A DNA stretch of 64,000 nt from Scytonema hofmannii PCC 7110 (GTDB lineage Bacteria; Cyanobacteriota; Cyanobacteriia; Cyanobacteriales; Nostocaceae), in assembly GCF_000346485.2 (NCBI RefSeq), contig NZ_KQ976354.1, positions 4,918,436 to 4,982,435 of the forward strand, written 5' to 3'. A program made the translations under genes and the position numbers. A model generated the notes under the pieces. The model worked only from the letters and a program-made list of their open reading frames with translations. It was not told where the DNA came from and made no database searches. Shown here in pieces: positions 53,545 to 61,262 of the stretch; position 1 is the stretch's first letter; each line of letters begins with the position of its first letter.

Positions 53545-53572
53545 ACTGTTACTCTGAAAGCTTAAGCTCAAG

Positions 53573-53893
53573 ATGCATGAGAAATTATCAAAAATCCTAA
53601 CTGAATTACGCTCTTACCTTGAAACACTGTATCATGAGCGGCTAGTTCAGATTATCCTCTATGGTTCCCAAGCTAGAGGAGATGCTCGCCCAGACTCAGA
53701 CATTGATGTATTAATTGTGCTAAGGGAACCTGTTGATTTTGCTGCCGAAATAGAGCGTGCAAGTTACTTCTTGACGGAACTATGTTTAAAATATAACGTT
53801 CTTGTTACCTGCGCCTTTGTAGAAAGCGAGCGATTCCAGCATGAGAATGGCGGTTTCTTTCGCAATGTTCGTCGAGAAGGAATAGCCGTATGA
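53573..53893 (+). CDS. MNT nucleotidyltransferase-type antitoxin
   Basis: 106 residues, minimal nucleotidyltransferase: GSQARGDARPDSDIDVLIVL with GS at 31-32 and metal ligands D43 and D45. In MNT/HEPN pairs the MNT protein neutralises the HEPN ribonuclease, in studied cases by adding AMP to it. The catalytic centre appears intact. The stop overlaps the start region of the HEPN gene (GTATGA), so the pair was coupled. Confidence 0.87.
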   Translation: MHEKLSKILTELRSYLETLYHERLVQIILYGSQARGDARPDSDIDVLIVLREPVDFAAEIERASYFLTELCLKYNVLVTCAFVESERFQHENGGFFRNVRREGIAV

Positions 53894-54280
53894 CATCCTG
53901 AACAACAAGCACTACTTCAAAAAGCTGTCAGGAGTTTACAAGCAGCAAAAGTTCTCAATAAAACAAATTTACCAGAATTTGCTGCTGCCCGTGGTTACTA
54001 CACCATGTTTTACATTGCCTCAGCTTTTTTAGAAGGTGAAGGGCTAGCTTTCTCCCGACATTCTGCTGTAATTTCAGCATTTGGTCAGCGATTTGCCAAC
54101 ACAGGGCGTGTACCAGTAGAATTCCATCGCTACCTCATAGCCGCAGAACAGATTCGCCGCCAAGCAGACTATAACATTAATCCAGGACTTACGGAAGAAC
54201 AGGCACAAGAACAGATTGAACGTGCCGAAGAATTTTTGGAATTGGCAAAACAACTACTTGGTTCGATTCCACCTACATAA
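53894..54280 (+). pseudogene. HEPN toxin whose start codon is out of frame
   Basis: HEPN-family toxin partner of the MNT protein. The frame from 53894 reads HPEQQALLQKAVRSLQAAKVL, FAAARGYYTMFYIASAFLEG, and on to LLGSIPPT, a complete HEPN of about 128 residues. The overlapping ATG at 53890, however, runs into TGA after three codons; one extra base after ATGACA would join it to the domain. The first in-frame ATG, at 54005, would yield only the last 91 residues. So the toxin is probably silenced by a one-base loss, although initiation elsewhere or an assembly error cannot be excluded. Confidence 0.65.
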
Positions 54281-54382
54281 CTAACTAAGCAGATCTTATT
54301 TTTTTGGAATTGCCGATAAATGACATCAAGAAGGCAATTTGTATTTGTTAACTTAGATAGTAAGGCATTTTACTAATAGCAT

Positions 54383-54592
54383 ATGAGCGAAATTGTTTTT
54401 TTAGTTGAAGATGACCTAGACGGTGGATACAATGCAAGAGCGCTTGGTGAGTCCATTTTCACACAAGCAGATGACTTGACAACTTTGCGGGAAATGATAC
54501 GAGATGCAGTTCAGTGTCATTATCTTGATGAGCAGAGTCGTCCCAAACTCATCCGCCTACATATTGTCCGAGACGAGGTGTTTGCCTTGTGA
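54383..54592 (+). CDS. hicB: HicB-like antitoxin
   Basis: 69 residues with the partial RNase-H-like fold of HicB (EIVFLVEDDLDGGYNARALG and DLTTLREMIRDAVQCHY). It is short and lacks the usual C-terminal DNA-binding domain. The stop overlaps the hicA start (GTGA). Here hicB precedes hicA; both appear intact. Confidence 0.82.
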   Translation: MSEIVFLVEDDLDGGYNARALGESIFTQADDLTTLREMIRDAVQCHYLDEQSRPKLIRLHIVRDEVFAL

Positions 54593-54828
54593 AATTGCCC
54601 AGAGATTTGTCTGCTGAAGACCTTATTAAAGCACTTAGCAAGTTGGGCTATGAAACGACTCGCCAGACTGGTAGCCACATTCGCCTGACAACTCAGGAAA
54701 ATGGAGAACACAACCTGACAATTCCTGCTCACGATCCGATTAAAATAGGAACACTTAGTGCCATTCTTCGAGAGATCGCTAATCACTTTAATTTAGAACG
54801 AGAAGAATTACTCAATCGCCTCCTCTGA
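54589..54828 (+). CDS. hicA: HicA toxin (mRNA interferase)
   Basis: 79 residues with a GTG start overlapping the hicB stop by four bases. The dsRBD-like fold and catalytic His are visible in LSKLGYETTRQTGSHIRLTT, followed by NLTIPAHDPIKIGTLSAIL, the family pattern. It cleaves mRNA when free of HicB. Intact. Confidence 0.88.
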   Translation: MKLPRDLSAEDLIKALSKLGYETTRQTGSHIRLTTQENGEHNLTIPAHDPIKIGTLSAILREIANHFNLEREELLNRLL

Positions 54829-54887
54829 TAAGAACAGACCAAACACTCATAAACACGTCGCACGTAAGTCAAGACGTTTTATCTAAT

Positions 54888-55009
54888 CTACAACTACAAA
54901 TTCAAGCCTCGGAAGAAGTTGCACCCGAAGGTTGTTGTGTCTTGCGCTACCAGGCACGAGGTCAAAAAGGAACTTATTCAAAGTGGATAGGATTGCTAAT
55001 ACGATACTA
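54888..55009 (+). pseudogene. Fragment of a cyanobacterial hypothetical gene
   Basis: The frame reads QIQASEEVAPEGCCVLRYQA and RGQKGTYSKW before a stop; no start. It looks like an internal piece of a small conserved cyanobacterial protein, family not named with confidence. Confidence 0.3.
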
Positions 55010-55047
55010 AAATTGAGCAATATATCGTTGCTATCACAACAGATAAT

Positions 55048-55258
55048 ATGAACACTAATATCGTCTGTTTACCTGCTACCCTCGAATTAAATATTGACTT
55101 AACTGACGAGCAATTTTTTCAGCTTTGTCAAAATAACCGTGACTTGAGATTTGAGCGTACAGCTACAGGGGAATTAATTATTATGCCACCTACGGTTCGT
55201 GAAACTGGCGATGCGGAAGCCGCCGCTGCGCGAACGCAATGCCGATCTAACTTATCAG
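55048..55258 (+). pseudogene. Uma2-family gene broken by a repeat and by the IS
   Basis: Starts as a normal Uma2: LELNIDLTDEQFFQLCQNN and FERTATGELIIMPPT. At 55208-55237 a dispersed palindrome adds about 22 bases after ETGD and shifts the frame; the proper continuation NADLTYQ follows in another frame. At 55259 the IS1634 element begins and the rest is lost. Confidence 0.8.
55208..55237. repeat. Palindromic repeat inserted in a Uma2 gene
   Basis: In reverse orientation it reads GCGTTCGCGCAGCGGCGG and then CTTCCGCATCGC, matching the repeat at 35169-35203. Confidence 0.8.
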
Positions 55259-57345
55259 CCCACATTCCGCACTTCAAATTGAAGTACAAAAAAACTACAA
55301 TCAACGTAAAAGTCAAACAATTAGGATAATTAAGAAAAGAATATTGAACCAATCCGTGGCATAAAGAAAAATTATCAATTATCAAATATTTAACTGATAA
55401 AACAGGTTATTTAAGCACTAAAAATTGGAGGAATAATTATGATTTCCTCGGAAACTGAGAAATTTTTATTCACTCTCCATATACTGCTTAAATTAAGAAA
55501 GCAAATAATATTTTTGACAAGATGATGGCAGATTATTCAAAATAAAATGACGCTCTTCTGTTAAATTAACTATTTGACTAACACCGTTTAAAATTAAAAT
55601 ATGAATTCCTTGAAAACATTGAAATACCCACCTTAATGTAGGACTAAAAGTTAATTTTCCTAATTGATTTTTGATTCCCATCTTGACTCTTTTTAAGCTG
55701 TTTCTTAGTTGCCTTTGACCGAGATTATAAACTAATAAACACAGAGACATTAAAAATAACATCGTCTCTATTCTTTCAGGATTTTCTACAAAAAAACTAT
55801 CAACAAAAAATAATGGGTCTTTCAGAAATCTAAATCCTCGTTCACATGATTGTTGATTTTTATAATTTCTCAGAATTTCTTCTGGCTCTAACTTATTCTC
55901 GTCTACTAAATTAGTTGCTAAAATAAACCTTCCTGCTTCTTTTCTTTGGATTTCTATCTCTTCTATTTTTTCATGAATGACTCCTGATATTTTATAAATA
56001 GTCTGATTCTCTTTTGATTGACTTTCAAAAATTTGAACATCTTTAATTTCAAATAGTTTCAATTTCTTATTAATGGCTTTTAGTCTGTATCTGGCTTGCT
56101 CCGGTGTTTCAAAATCTTCTTTTTTGAATGCTTTCAACTGCTTTTCAACTTTTTCTTTTTCTTTTTTTAGCTTTTTCTCTAGCTTTTCTAAATCACTAAT
56201 TTTTCTGTTTTGACTTTCTACTATTAGCCATATTTGTTTAATTCCACCATAATTTACTATTTCTTCTTTCCATTTATATCCTTCTAAGTTTAGGGCTGCT
56301 CTTTTATCTCTTTCTTCTGGACTTATCTCTTCTATTTCTACAAACTTCACTAATCCCTGTGCTTTTTTAATTGTCATCGGTACTCTACTTATCCATTTTA
56401 GATGTTCAATTAATTGGAGATTTTCTTGACTATATAATGCGCTATCGCAGACCATAATACTTTCAAAATCTATTTGCTTTTTAAACTCTACTAAAATTTT
56501 TCCAAATACGGCTTTATCCGCTTCATTACCATCTCCCGCTCTCATTAATAATGGTATATCTCCATCACTACTCGTAATTAAATCTAAAATACATTGTTTC
56601 AAATCTGGTCTATGGTCACGAGAATATCCTTTGGTTACAATTATTGGTCTTTCTCTGCTTACTTCTTCTTTTTCCTGATTTTCTCCACTTTTATATTCTC
56701 CATGTAGATGAAATGATGTCGCATCCAGATGTGAATATTTTGTATTTATCTGAAATTTTTTAATCACTGATAATCCAATTTCTATAAACAGATTATTCAA
56801 TCCATATTTATATAATTTATCCATGACTCTTCCCAGTTTATCGTCATTCATATAATCTTTTTTTACCTCTGAACCCAATAATATTTCGATTCCTTTATCT
56901 TCAAAAAACTGGCTAAATAAATATAAAGGTCTTGATACAAATCCTAATCCATTGATTAAAATTGCTTTCACCAATATTCCCGCTGAAATCTTCTCTCGGG
57001 TGTCTATTCCTAATTTAGAATTTATTATTTCAACTATTCCTATTTCGTCAATCAGCCCAGCTACTATTCCTAAGTGGTCGATATTCTTAATTTTCGCATC
57101 TGAGATTGGGAACATTTTTTACCTATCAAAGATTTTTGAGTTTTTCTGATTGTCCCATTTGAAATTAATCAATGTATATTTAGTTTTATCAAAAGCTGGA
57201 AATCAATTTTCTACTTTGCTTTTGCTTTATTTCTTCATGCCAACTCAATGCCGAACTACTGAAAAAATTCGTGTACTTTTATTTACCTGCATCTGAGAAG
57301 AATTATGTGACTCTCTGTACTACATTTTGAAGTGCGGAATGTGGG
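55259..57345 (-). mobile_element. IS1634-family insertion sequence, complete
   Basis: 2087 bp bounded by 30-bp terminal inverted repeats (55259-55288 and 57316-57345) that match at 28 of 30 positions, starting CCCACATTCCGCACTTCAAA. It holds a single transposase gene on the minus strand. No target duplication is seen at the ends (TATCAG left, TAGTAC right), which suggests a rearrangement at one side after insertion. Confidence 0.85.
55493..57115 (-). CDS. IS1634-family transposase
   Basis: 540 residues, full length for the family. The N-terminal DUF4277-type domain (IDHLGIVAGLIDEIGIVEII) is followed by an IS4-like DDE core: first Asp in KYSHLDATSFHLHGEY, second in FESIMVCDSALYSQENL, and the Glu in the C-terminal helix region around LRNYKNQQSCERGFRFLKDP. 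A charged insertion with Lys/Glu repeats lies at about residues 310-350. The transposase appears functional, with no stops or shifts. It reads away from the TPR-CHAT gene. Confidence 0.9.
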   Translation of the reverse strand: MFPISDAKIKNIDHLGIVAGLIDEIGIVEIINSKLGIDTREKISAGILVKAILINGLGFVSRPLYLFSQFFEDKGIEILLGSEVKKDYMNDDKLGRVMDKLYKYGLNNLFIEIGLSVIKKFQINTKYSHLDATSFHLHGEYKSGENQEKEEVSRERPIIVTKGYSRDHRPDLKQCILDLITSSDGDIPLLMRAGDGNEADKAVFGKILVEFKKQIDFESIMVCDSALYSQENLQLIEHLKWISRVPMTIKKAQGLVKFVEIEEISPEERDKRAALNLEGYKWKEEIVNYGGIKQIWLIVESQNRKISDLEKLEKKLKKEKEKVEKQLKAFKKEDFETPEQARYRLKAINKKLKLFEIKDVQIFESQSKENQTIYKISGVIHEKIEEIEIQRKEAGRFILATNLVDENKLEPEEILRNYKNQQSCERGFRFLKDPLFFVDSFFVENPERIETMLFLMSLCLLVYNLGQRQLRNSLKRVKMGIKNQLGKLTFSPTLRWVFQCFQGIHILILNGVSQIVNLTEERHFILNNLPSSCQKYYLLS

Positions 57346-59897
57346 TAGTACTATTTACTCTTACTTTGTCCCTAATTGTTATCCCCAGCACATTTGCCAC
57401 ACAACCCCAAACAATCCAAATCACTACATCCCCAACCGCAACATCACGACAACTTATCGAGCAAGGAGAAGCACTTTATCAAGCTGGGCGCTTTACCGAA
57501 GCAGTGACAGTTTTACAACAAGCTGTTCGTACTTCCGAACAACAAGGCGATCGCATCACACAAGCCGCCGCACTCACAAACCTCTCTCTAGTCTTCAAGC
57601 AACTCGGTTCGTGGCAAGAAGCCGCAAAAGCGATCGACACTAGCTTAAATTTACTTGGCTGGAACAGTAACAATCAAAAGCTAAATGTCAACAATCCAAA
57701 GTCAGATTTATTAGAAATTCTCGCACAAACTCTCGATATTCAGGGCGGATTGCAACTGTCACAGGGACAGGCGGATGTATCATTAAAAACATGGCAACAA
57801 GCAGAGAAAATTTGGAAGCGAATAGGCAACAATGCTGGAGTAACACGCAACCGTATCAATCAAGCACAAGCTCTACGAGTTTCTGGTTTTTACAGCCGTA
57901 GCTTAGACGTATTAAATGAAGTTTCCCAACAGTTGAAAACCCAACCTGATTCACTTGAAAAAGTAACTGCTTTACGCTCTCTTGGGAATGCACAGCAACA
58001 ATTCGGTGACTTGGAACAATCTTGGCAAAATTTAAAACTTAGCTTAGAAATTGCCCAACGCCTGAAACAGCCTTTAGAAATTAGTCTGACAGAATTTTCT
58101 CTTGGTAATACTGCCAGAGGATTAAATGATATAAAATCTTCTATAATTCATTATGAAAATGCTGCTAAAGTTGCACCTACTCCACTCACCAAAGTTCAAG
58201 CTCAAATTAATCAACTTAGCTTGCTTGTTGAGAATGAACAAATAGCAGAAGCAAAAACATTAATACCTACAATTCAATCCCAATTAGCAAGTTTACCGAC
58301 AAATCAAGCGGGTATTTATGCACGGATAAATTTTGCTCGCACTTTAACCAAAATAGGTAATAAAAAAGACATTGCTGAAATTTTGGCAAGCAGCGTTCAA
58401 CAAGCCAAAACCATTGGTGACGAACGCGCTCAATCCTATGCACTGGGAAGTTTAGCAGAAGTCTACGAGCAAAACAATCAATGGAAAGAAGCACAGAAAT
58501 TGACGCAGCAAGCATTGTTTCTCGCTCAAAAAATCGATGCTTCAGATATAGCTTATCGTTGGGAGTGGCAGTTGGGACGCTTGCTAAAAGCACAGGGAAA
58601 TATCGAGGGAGCGATCGCTGCTTATGATACCGCAGTCGCCACACTTGAGTCTCTCCGCAGCGATTTAGTTGCAGTCAATCGAGAAGTGCAATTTAATTTC
58701 CGTGATAGCGTAGAACCTATTTATCGTCAGTCAGTAGAGCTGCTACTGCAAGAGAAAGGACAAAAAAAACCCGATCTAGATAAAGCCCGCAAGCGCATAG
58801 AAGCCTTGCAACTAGCAGAACTGGACAATTTTTTCCGGGAATCTTGCTTAAGTAACCAGTTTGTGGTGCTGGACAAAGTGGTAGATCGCGATCACCCTAA
58901 CACTGCTATTTTTTACCCCATTATCCTAGATAACCAATTAGAGGTTATCCTCAAACTTCCCAACCTACCGTTGATGCATAAAACTTCTGTCGTGAATCGT
59001 CAAGAAGTAGAGCAAGCCATTACAAAAATGCGAGAGACGATAGTCGAACCCGATGGAATTAAGAAATTTCAAGCAGTTTCTCAACAGCTATATGACTGGT
59101 TAATTAAACCAGTTGAAAGTGACCTGAAAAATAGTAAAGTGAATACTTTAGTCTTTATCCCAGACGGGTCACTGCGAAATATTCCGACATCGGCATTATA
59201 TGATGGCAAAGAGTATTTAGTTCAAAAGTACGCTGTTGGTGTTAGCCCAGGACTGCAACTCTTTACTCCCAAACCTCTAGCACAGGAAAAGTTGAACGCT
59301 CTAGCTGGAGGGCTATCTCAACCACCTAGCAACGAAAAGTTTGCACCACTTCCCAACGTTAAAGTCGAACTGAAATTAATTCAGCAATCAGGCGTATCGA
59401 CAACGACATTATTAGATGAAAATTTCAAAAGTACAACTTTAGGAAAAACCATCAATGCCCAACCTTTTAGAGTTATTCACCTGGCAACTCACGGGCAATT
59501 TAGCTCTAAAGCAAAAGACACTTTTATCTTAGCAGCTGATAAACGCATCTACGTGGGTGAATTAGATAGCTTGCTCAAAAGTAGAGAGCAAAAACGAACA
59601 GAGCCAGTAGAACTACTTGTTTTGAGTGCTTGCGAAACAGCCGCAGGAGATAACCGCGCTACCTTGGGATTAGCAGGAGTAGCCCTACGTGCTGGAGCGC
59701 GGAGTACTTTAGCGTCCCTATGGCAGATTGGTGATAATTCCACAGCGTTGTTTATTGATGAATTCTACCGTCAGTTAATAACTGGCAAAAGCACGGCTGA
59801 AGCCCTACGCCTTGCTCAATTAAAGCTGTTGTCTGGTTCTGAATACACCCGTCCTCTTTACTGGGCACCCTATGTACTAGTGGGCAATTGGTTGTAG
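57339..59897 (+). CDS. TPR - CHAT protease, exported
   Basis: 852 residues from the ATG at 57339 (a TTG at 57327 is possible). A hydrophobic signal-like segment (VVLFTLTLSLIVIPSTFA) leads into tetratricopeptide-like repeats (LIEQGEALYQAGRFTEAVTV and onward, to about residue 480) and a C-terminal CHAT domain with His718 (HLATHGQFS) and Cys765 (LSACETAAGD). Caspase-like activity in the periplasm or at the membrane, guided by TPR-bound partners, is the family-based expectation. The first codons lie inside the IS1634 end, so the native start and promoter were probably replaced. The last 88 bases recur at 60685-60772. Confidence 0.88.
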   Translation: MWVVLFTLTLSLIVIPSTFATQPQTIQITTSPTATSRQLIEQGEALYQAGRFTEAVTVLQQAVRTSEQQGDRITQAAALTNLSLVFKQLGSWQEAAKAIDTSLNLLGWNSNNQKLNVNNPKSDLLEILAQTLDIQGGLQLSQGQADVSLKTWQQAEKIWKRIGNNAGVTRNRINQAQALRVSGFYSRSLDVLNEVSQQLKTQPDSLEKVTALRSLGNAQQQFGDLEQSWQNLKLSLEIAQRLKQPLEISLTEFSLGNTARGLNDIKSSIIHYENAAKVAPTPLTKVQAQINQLSLLVENEQIAEAKTLIPTIQSQLASLPTNQAGIYARINFARTLTKIGNKKDIAEILASSVQQAKTIGDERAQSYALGSLAEVYEQNNQWKEAQKLTQQALFLAQKIDASDIAYRWEWQLGRLLKAQGNIEGAIAAYDTAVATLESLRSDLVAVNREVQFNFRDSVEPIYRQSVELLLQEKGQKKPDLDKARKRIEALQLAELDNFFRESCLSNQFVVLDKVVDRDHPNTAIFYPIILDNQLEVILKLPNLPLMHKTSVVNRQEVEQAITKMRETIVEPDGIKKFQAVSQQLYDWLIKPVESDLKNSKVNTLVFIPDGSLRNIPTSALYDGKEYLVQKYAVGVSPGLQLFTPKPLAQEKLNALAGGLSQPPSNEKFAPLPNVKVELKLIQQSGVSTTTLLDENFKSTTLGKTINAQPFRVIHLATHGQFSSKAKDTFILAADKRIYVGELDSLLKSREQKRTEPVELLVLSACETAAGDNRATLGLAGVALRAGARSTLASLWQIGDNSTALFIDEFYRQLITGKSTAEALRLAQLKLLSGSEYTRPLYWAPYVLVGNWL

Positions 59898-59901
59898 AGA
59901 T
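59814..59901 (+). repeat. CHAT gene tail, first copy of an 88-bp direct repeat
   Basis: Matches 60685-60772 at 85 of 88 positions, covering the last 28 codons and stop of the TPR-CHAT gene. Confidence 0.9.
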
Positions 59902-60071
59902 TTTCAAAATATTTTTGAACCGCAAAGACACAAAGAGCACGAAGGTAAGATATGGAGGATCGGGTAAAATTTACTTGGTTTTTGAGCCGTCTGGTCGAAG
60001 ATCTGAAAGAGACTTTGAATTGGTGGGTGAAAGCGATCGTAAAATAAAGGCAATACACTTAACTTAACTAT

Positions 60072-60302
60072 ATGGACTGGCAATCCCGAATCATCATCGA
60101 TCCTAACGTCCTTGTCGGCAAACCAATTATTAAAGGCACTCGTCTTGCTGTTGAATTTATTATTGACCTTCTTGCTCAAGGTTGGACAACTGACGAAATT
60201 CTCCGCAACTACCCTGGTATTACCCGCGAAGATATTCAGGCTTGTTTGGGCTATGCTAGCGCCACCCTTAAAGCTGAAAAAGTTTATGCTTTTCCAGCAT
60301 AG
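60072..60302 (+). CDS. DUF433 antitoxin
   Basis: 76 residues, DUF433: IIIDPNVLVGKPIIKGTRLA and LLAQGWTTDEILRNYPGITR form the helix-turn-helix-like domain typical of antitoxins paired with DUF5615 PIN-like toxins. Complete. Its 3' end overlaps the DUF5615 frame. Confidence 0.87.
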   Translation: MDWQSRIIIDPNVLVGKPIIKGTRLAVEFIIDLLAQGWTTDEILRNYPGITREDIQACLGYASATLKAEKVYAFPA

Positions 60303-60657
60303 ATTATGCGTTTTCAAGAAGAACGAAAATTTTCCAGGAGATGCCGTAGAAGCCCTTCGCCATCAGGGTCATGATGTGACTTGGATTCGCACTGATGCTC
60401 CTGGTATTGCTGATACTGAAGTTTTAAACCGCGCTCAAAGTGACGATCGCATTCTCCTGACCTTTGATAAAGACTTTGGTGAGTTGGCGTTTTGTTCACA
60501 TTTGCCTGCAACTTGCGGGATTATCTTATTTCGGGTTAAAGCGCCTTCAGGTGCAGTTGTTGCTCAAAAAGTGGCAAGCGCTATTGCATCTCGAACTGAC
60601 TGGTCAGGACATTTCAGTGTAGTTGAAGACGATCGTATCCGAATGCGAATCCTCTAA
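60286..60657 (+). CDS. DUF5615 PIN-like toxin with altered N-terminus
   Basis: DUF5615 protein, PIN-like (Mut7-C type) fold: NENFPGDAVEALRHQGHDV, TDAPGIADTEVLNRAQSDDR and LLTFDKDFGELAF give the acidic residues. The ancestral ATG at 60306 is out of frame: CAAGAAG replaces CTTGCA (compare 51622), adding a base. The nearest in-frame ATG, at 60286, overlaps the DUF433 gene by 17 bases and would give 123 residues with N-terminus MLFQHRLCVFKKNENF, lacking the first conserved residues (MRFLAD/N). Whether the toxin is active is uncertain. Confidence 0.72.
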   Translation: MLFQHRLCVFKKNENFPGDAVEALRHQGHDVTWIRTDAPGIADTEVLNRAQSDDRILLTFDKDFGELAFCSHLPATCGIILFRVKAPSGAVVAQKVASAIASRTDWSGHFSVVEDDRIRMRIL

Positions 60658-60684
60658 AAAATCAAGTTGGGTAAGCGCCTGCAA

Positions 60685-60772
60685 GCTCAATTAAAGCTGT
60701 TGTCTAGTTCTGAATACACCCGTCCTCTTTACTGGGCACCCTACGTGCTAGTGGGCAATTGGTTGTAGAGAT
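60685..60772 (+). repeat. CHAT gene tail, second copy
   Basis: Second copy of the 88-bp repeat, separated from the first by the DUF433/DUF5615 genes and about 780 bases. It is not part of any gene here. Confidence 0.9.
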
Positions 60773-60885
60773 GCAAAGCAATGTGATATGGAGCACATTA
60801 TCTACCTGTGAATTTTCTGATTTATGTTGGTCGCACTGGCAATGACAACGCTGAATGCGTATTTTGGTGAATTTGTACAGCTATA

Positions 60886-61072
60886 GGACTTACGCATTGA
60901 CAGAAATCGTCAGATATGAATCAAGCACTTTTAGCATTTCAGCATTTGATTTTTTAACGAATTAGAACCAACATCATATACCGTAGGGGCGCAAGGCCTT
61001 GCGCCCCTACAGCCTGAAACGACCATTATCCGTTGATCCATATGATGGTAAATTTGTACAGTGCGTAAGTCC
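60886..61072. mobile_element. MITE-like element with TA flanks
   Basis: GGACTTACGCA at the left and TGCGTAAGTCC at the right are exact inverted ends, each flanked by TA, as for IS630/Tc1-type insertions. No gene is inside. An 11-base direct repeat AATTTGTACAG lies just left of it and again near its right end. The inner palindrome is listed separately. Confidence 0.6.
60983..61010. repeat. Perfect 28-bp palindrome
   Basis: GTAGGGGCGCAAGG and its exact complement with no loop, a frequent cyanobacterial intergenic repeat, here within the MITE-like element. Confidence 0.85.
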
Positions 61073-61262
61073 TAAGCTATAATTTCAAAAATTTTCAATA
61101 ATAAGCTTTAATTTAATCTCGCAATGCGATCGCAATTCCGCCGTGTGGCAGAATCTACGCCCGTACTGTGTGAGAAGTCGCAAGCCTTTGGAACCAGGAA
61201 TTTAGCTCTTGGAGTAAAATGTCAAAGTTACCCAAACAACTTTTCCTAATTTGGTATTAGAG

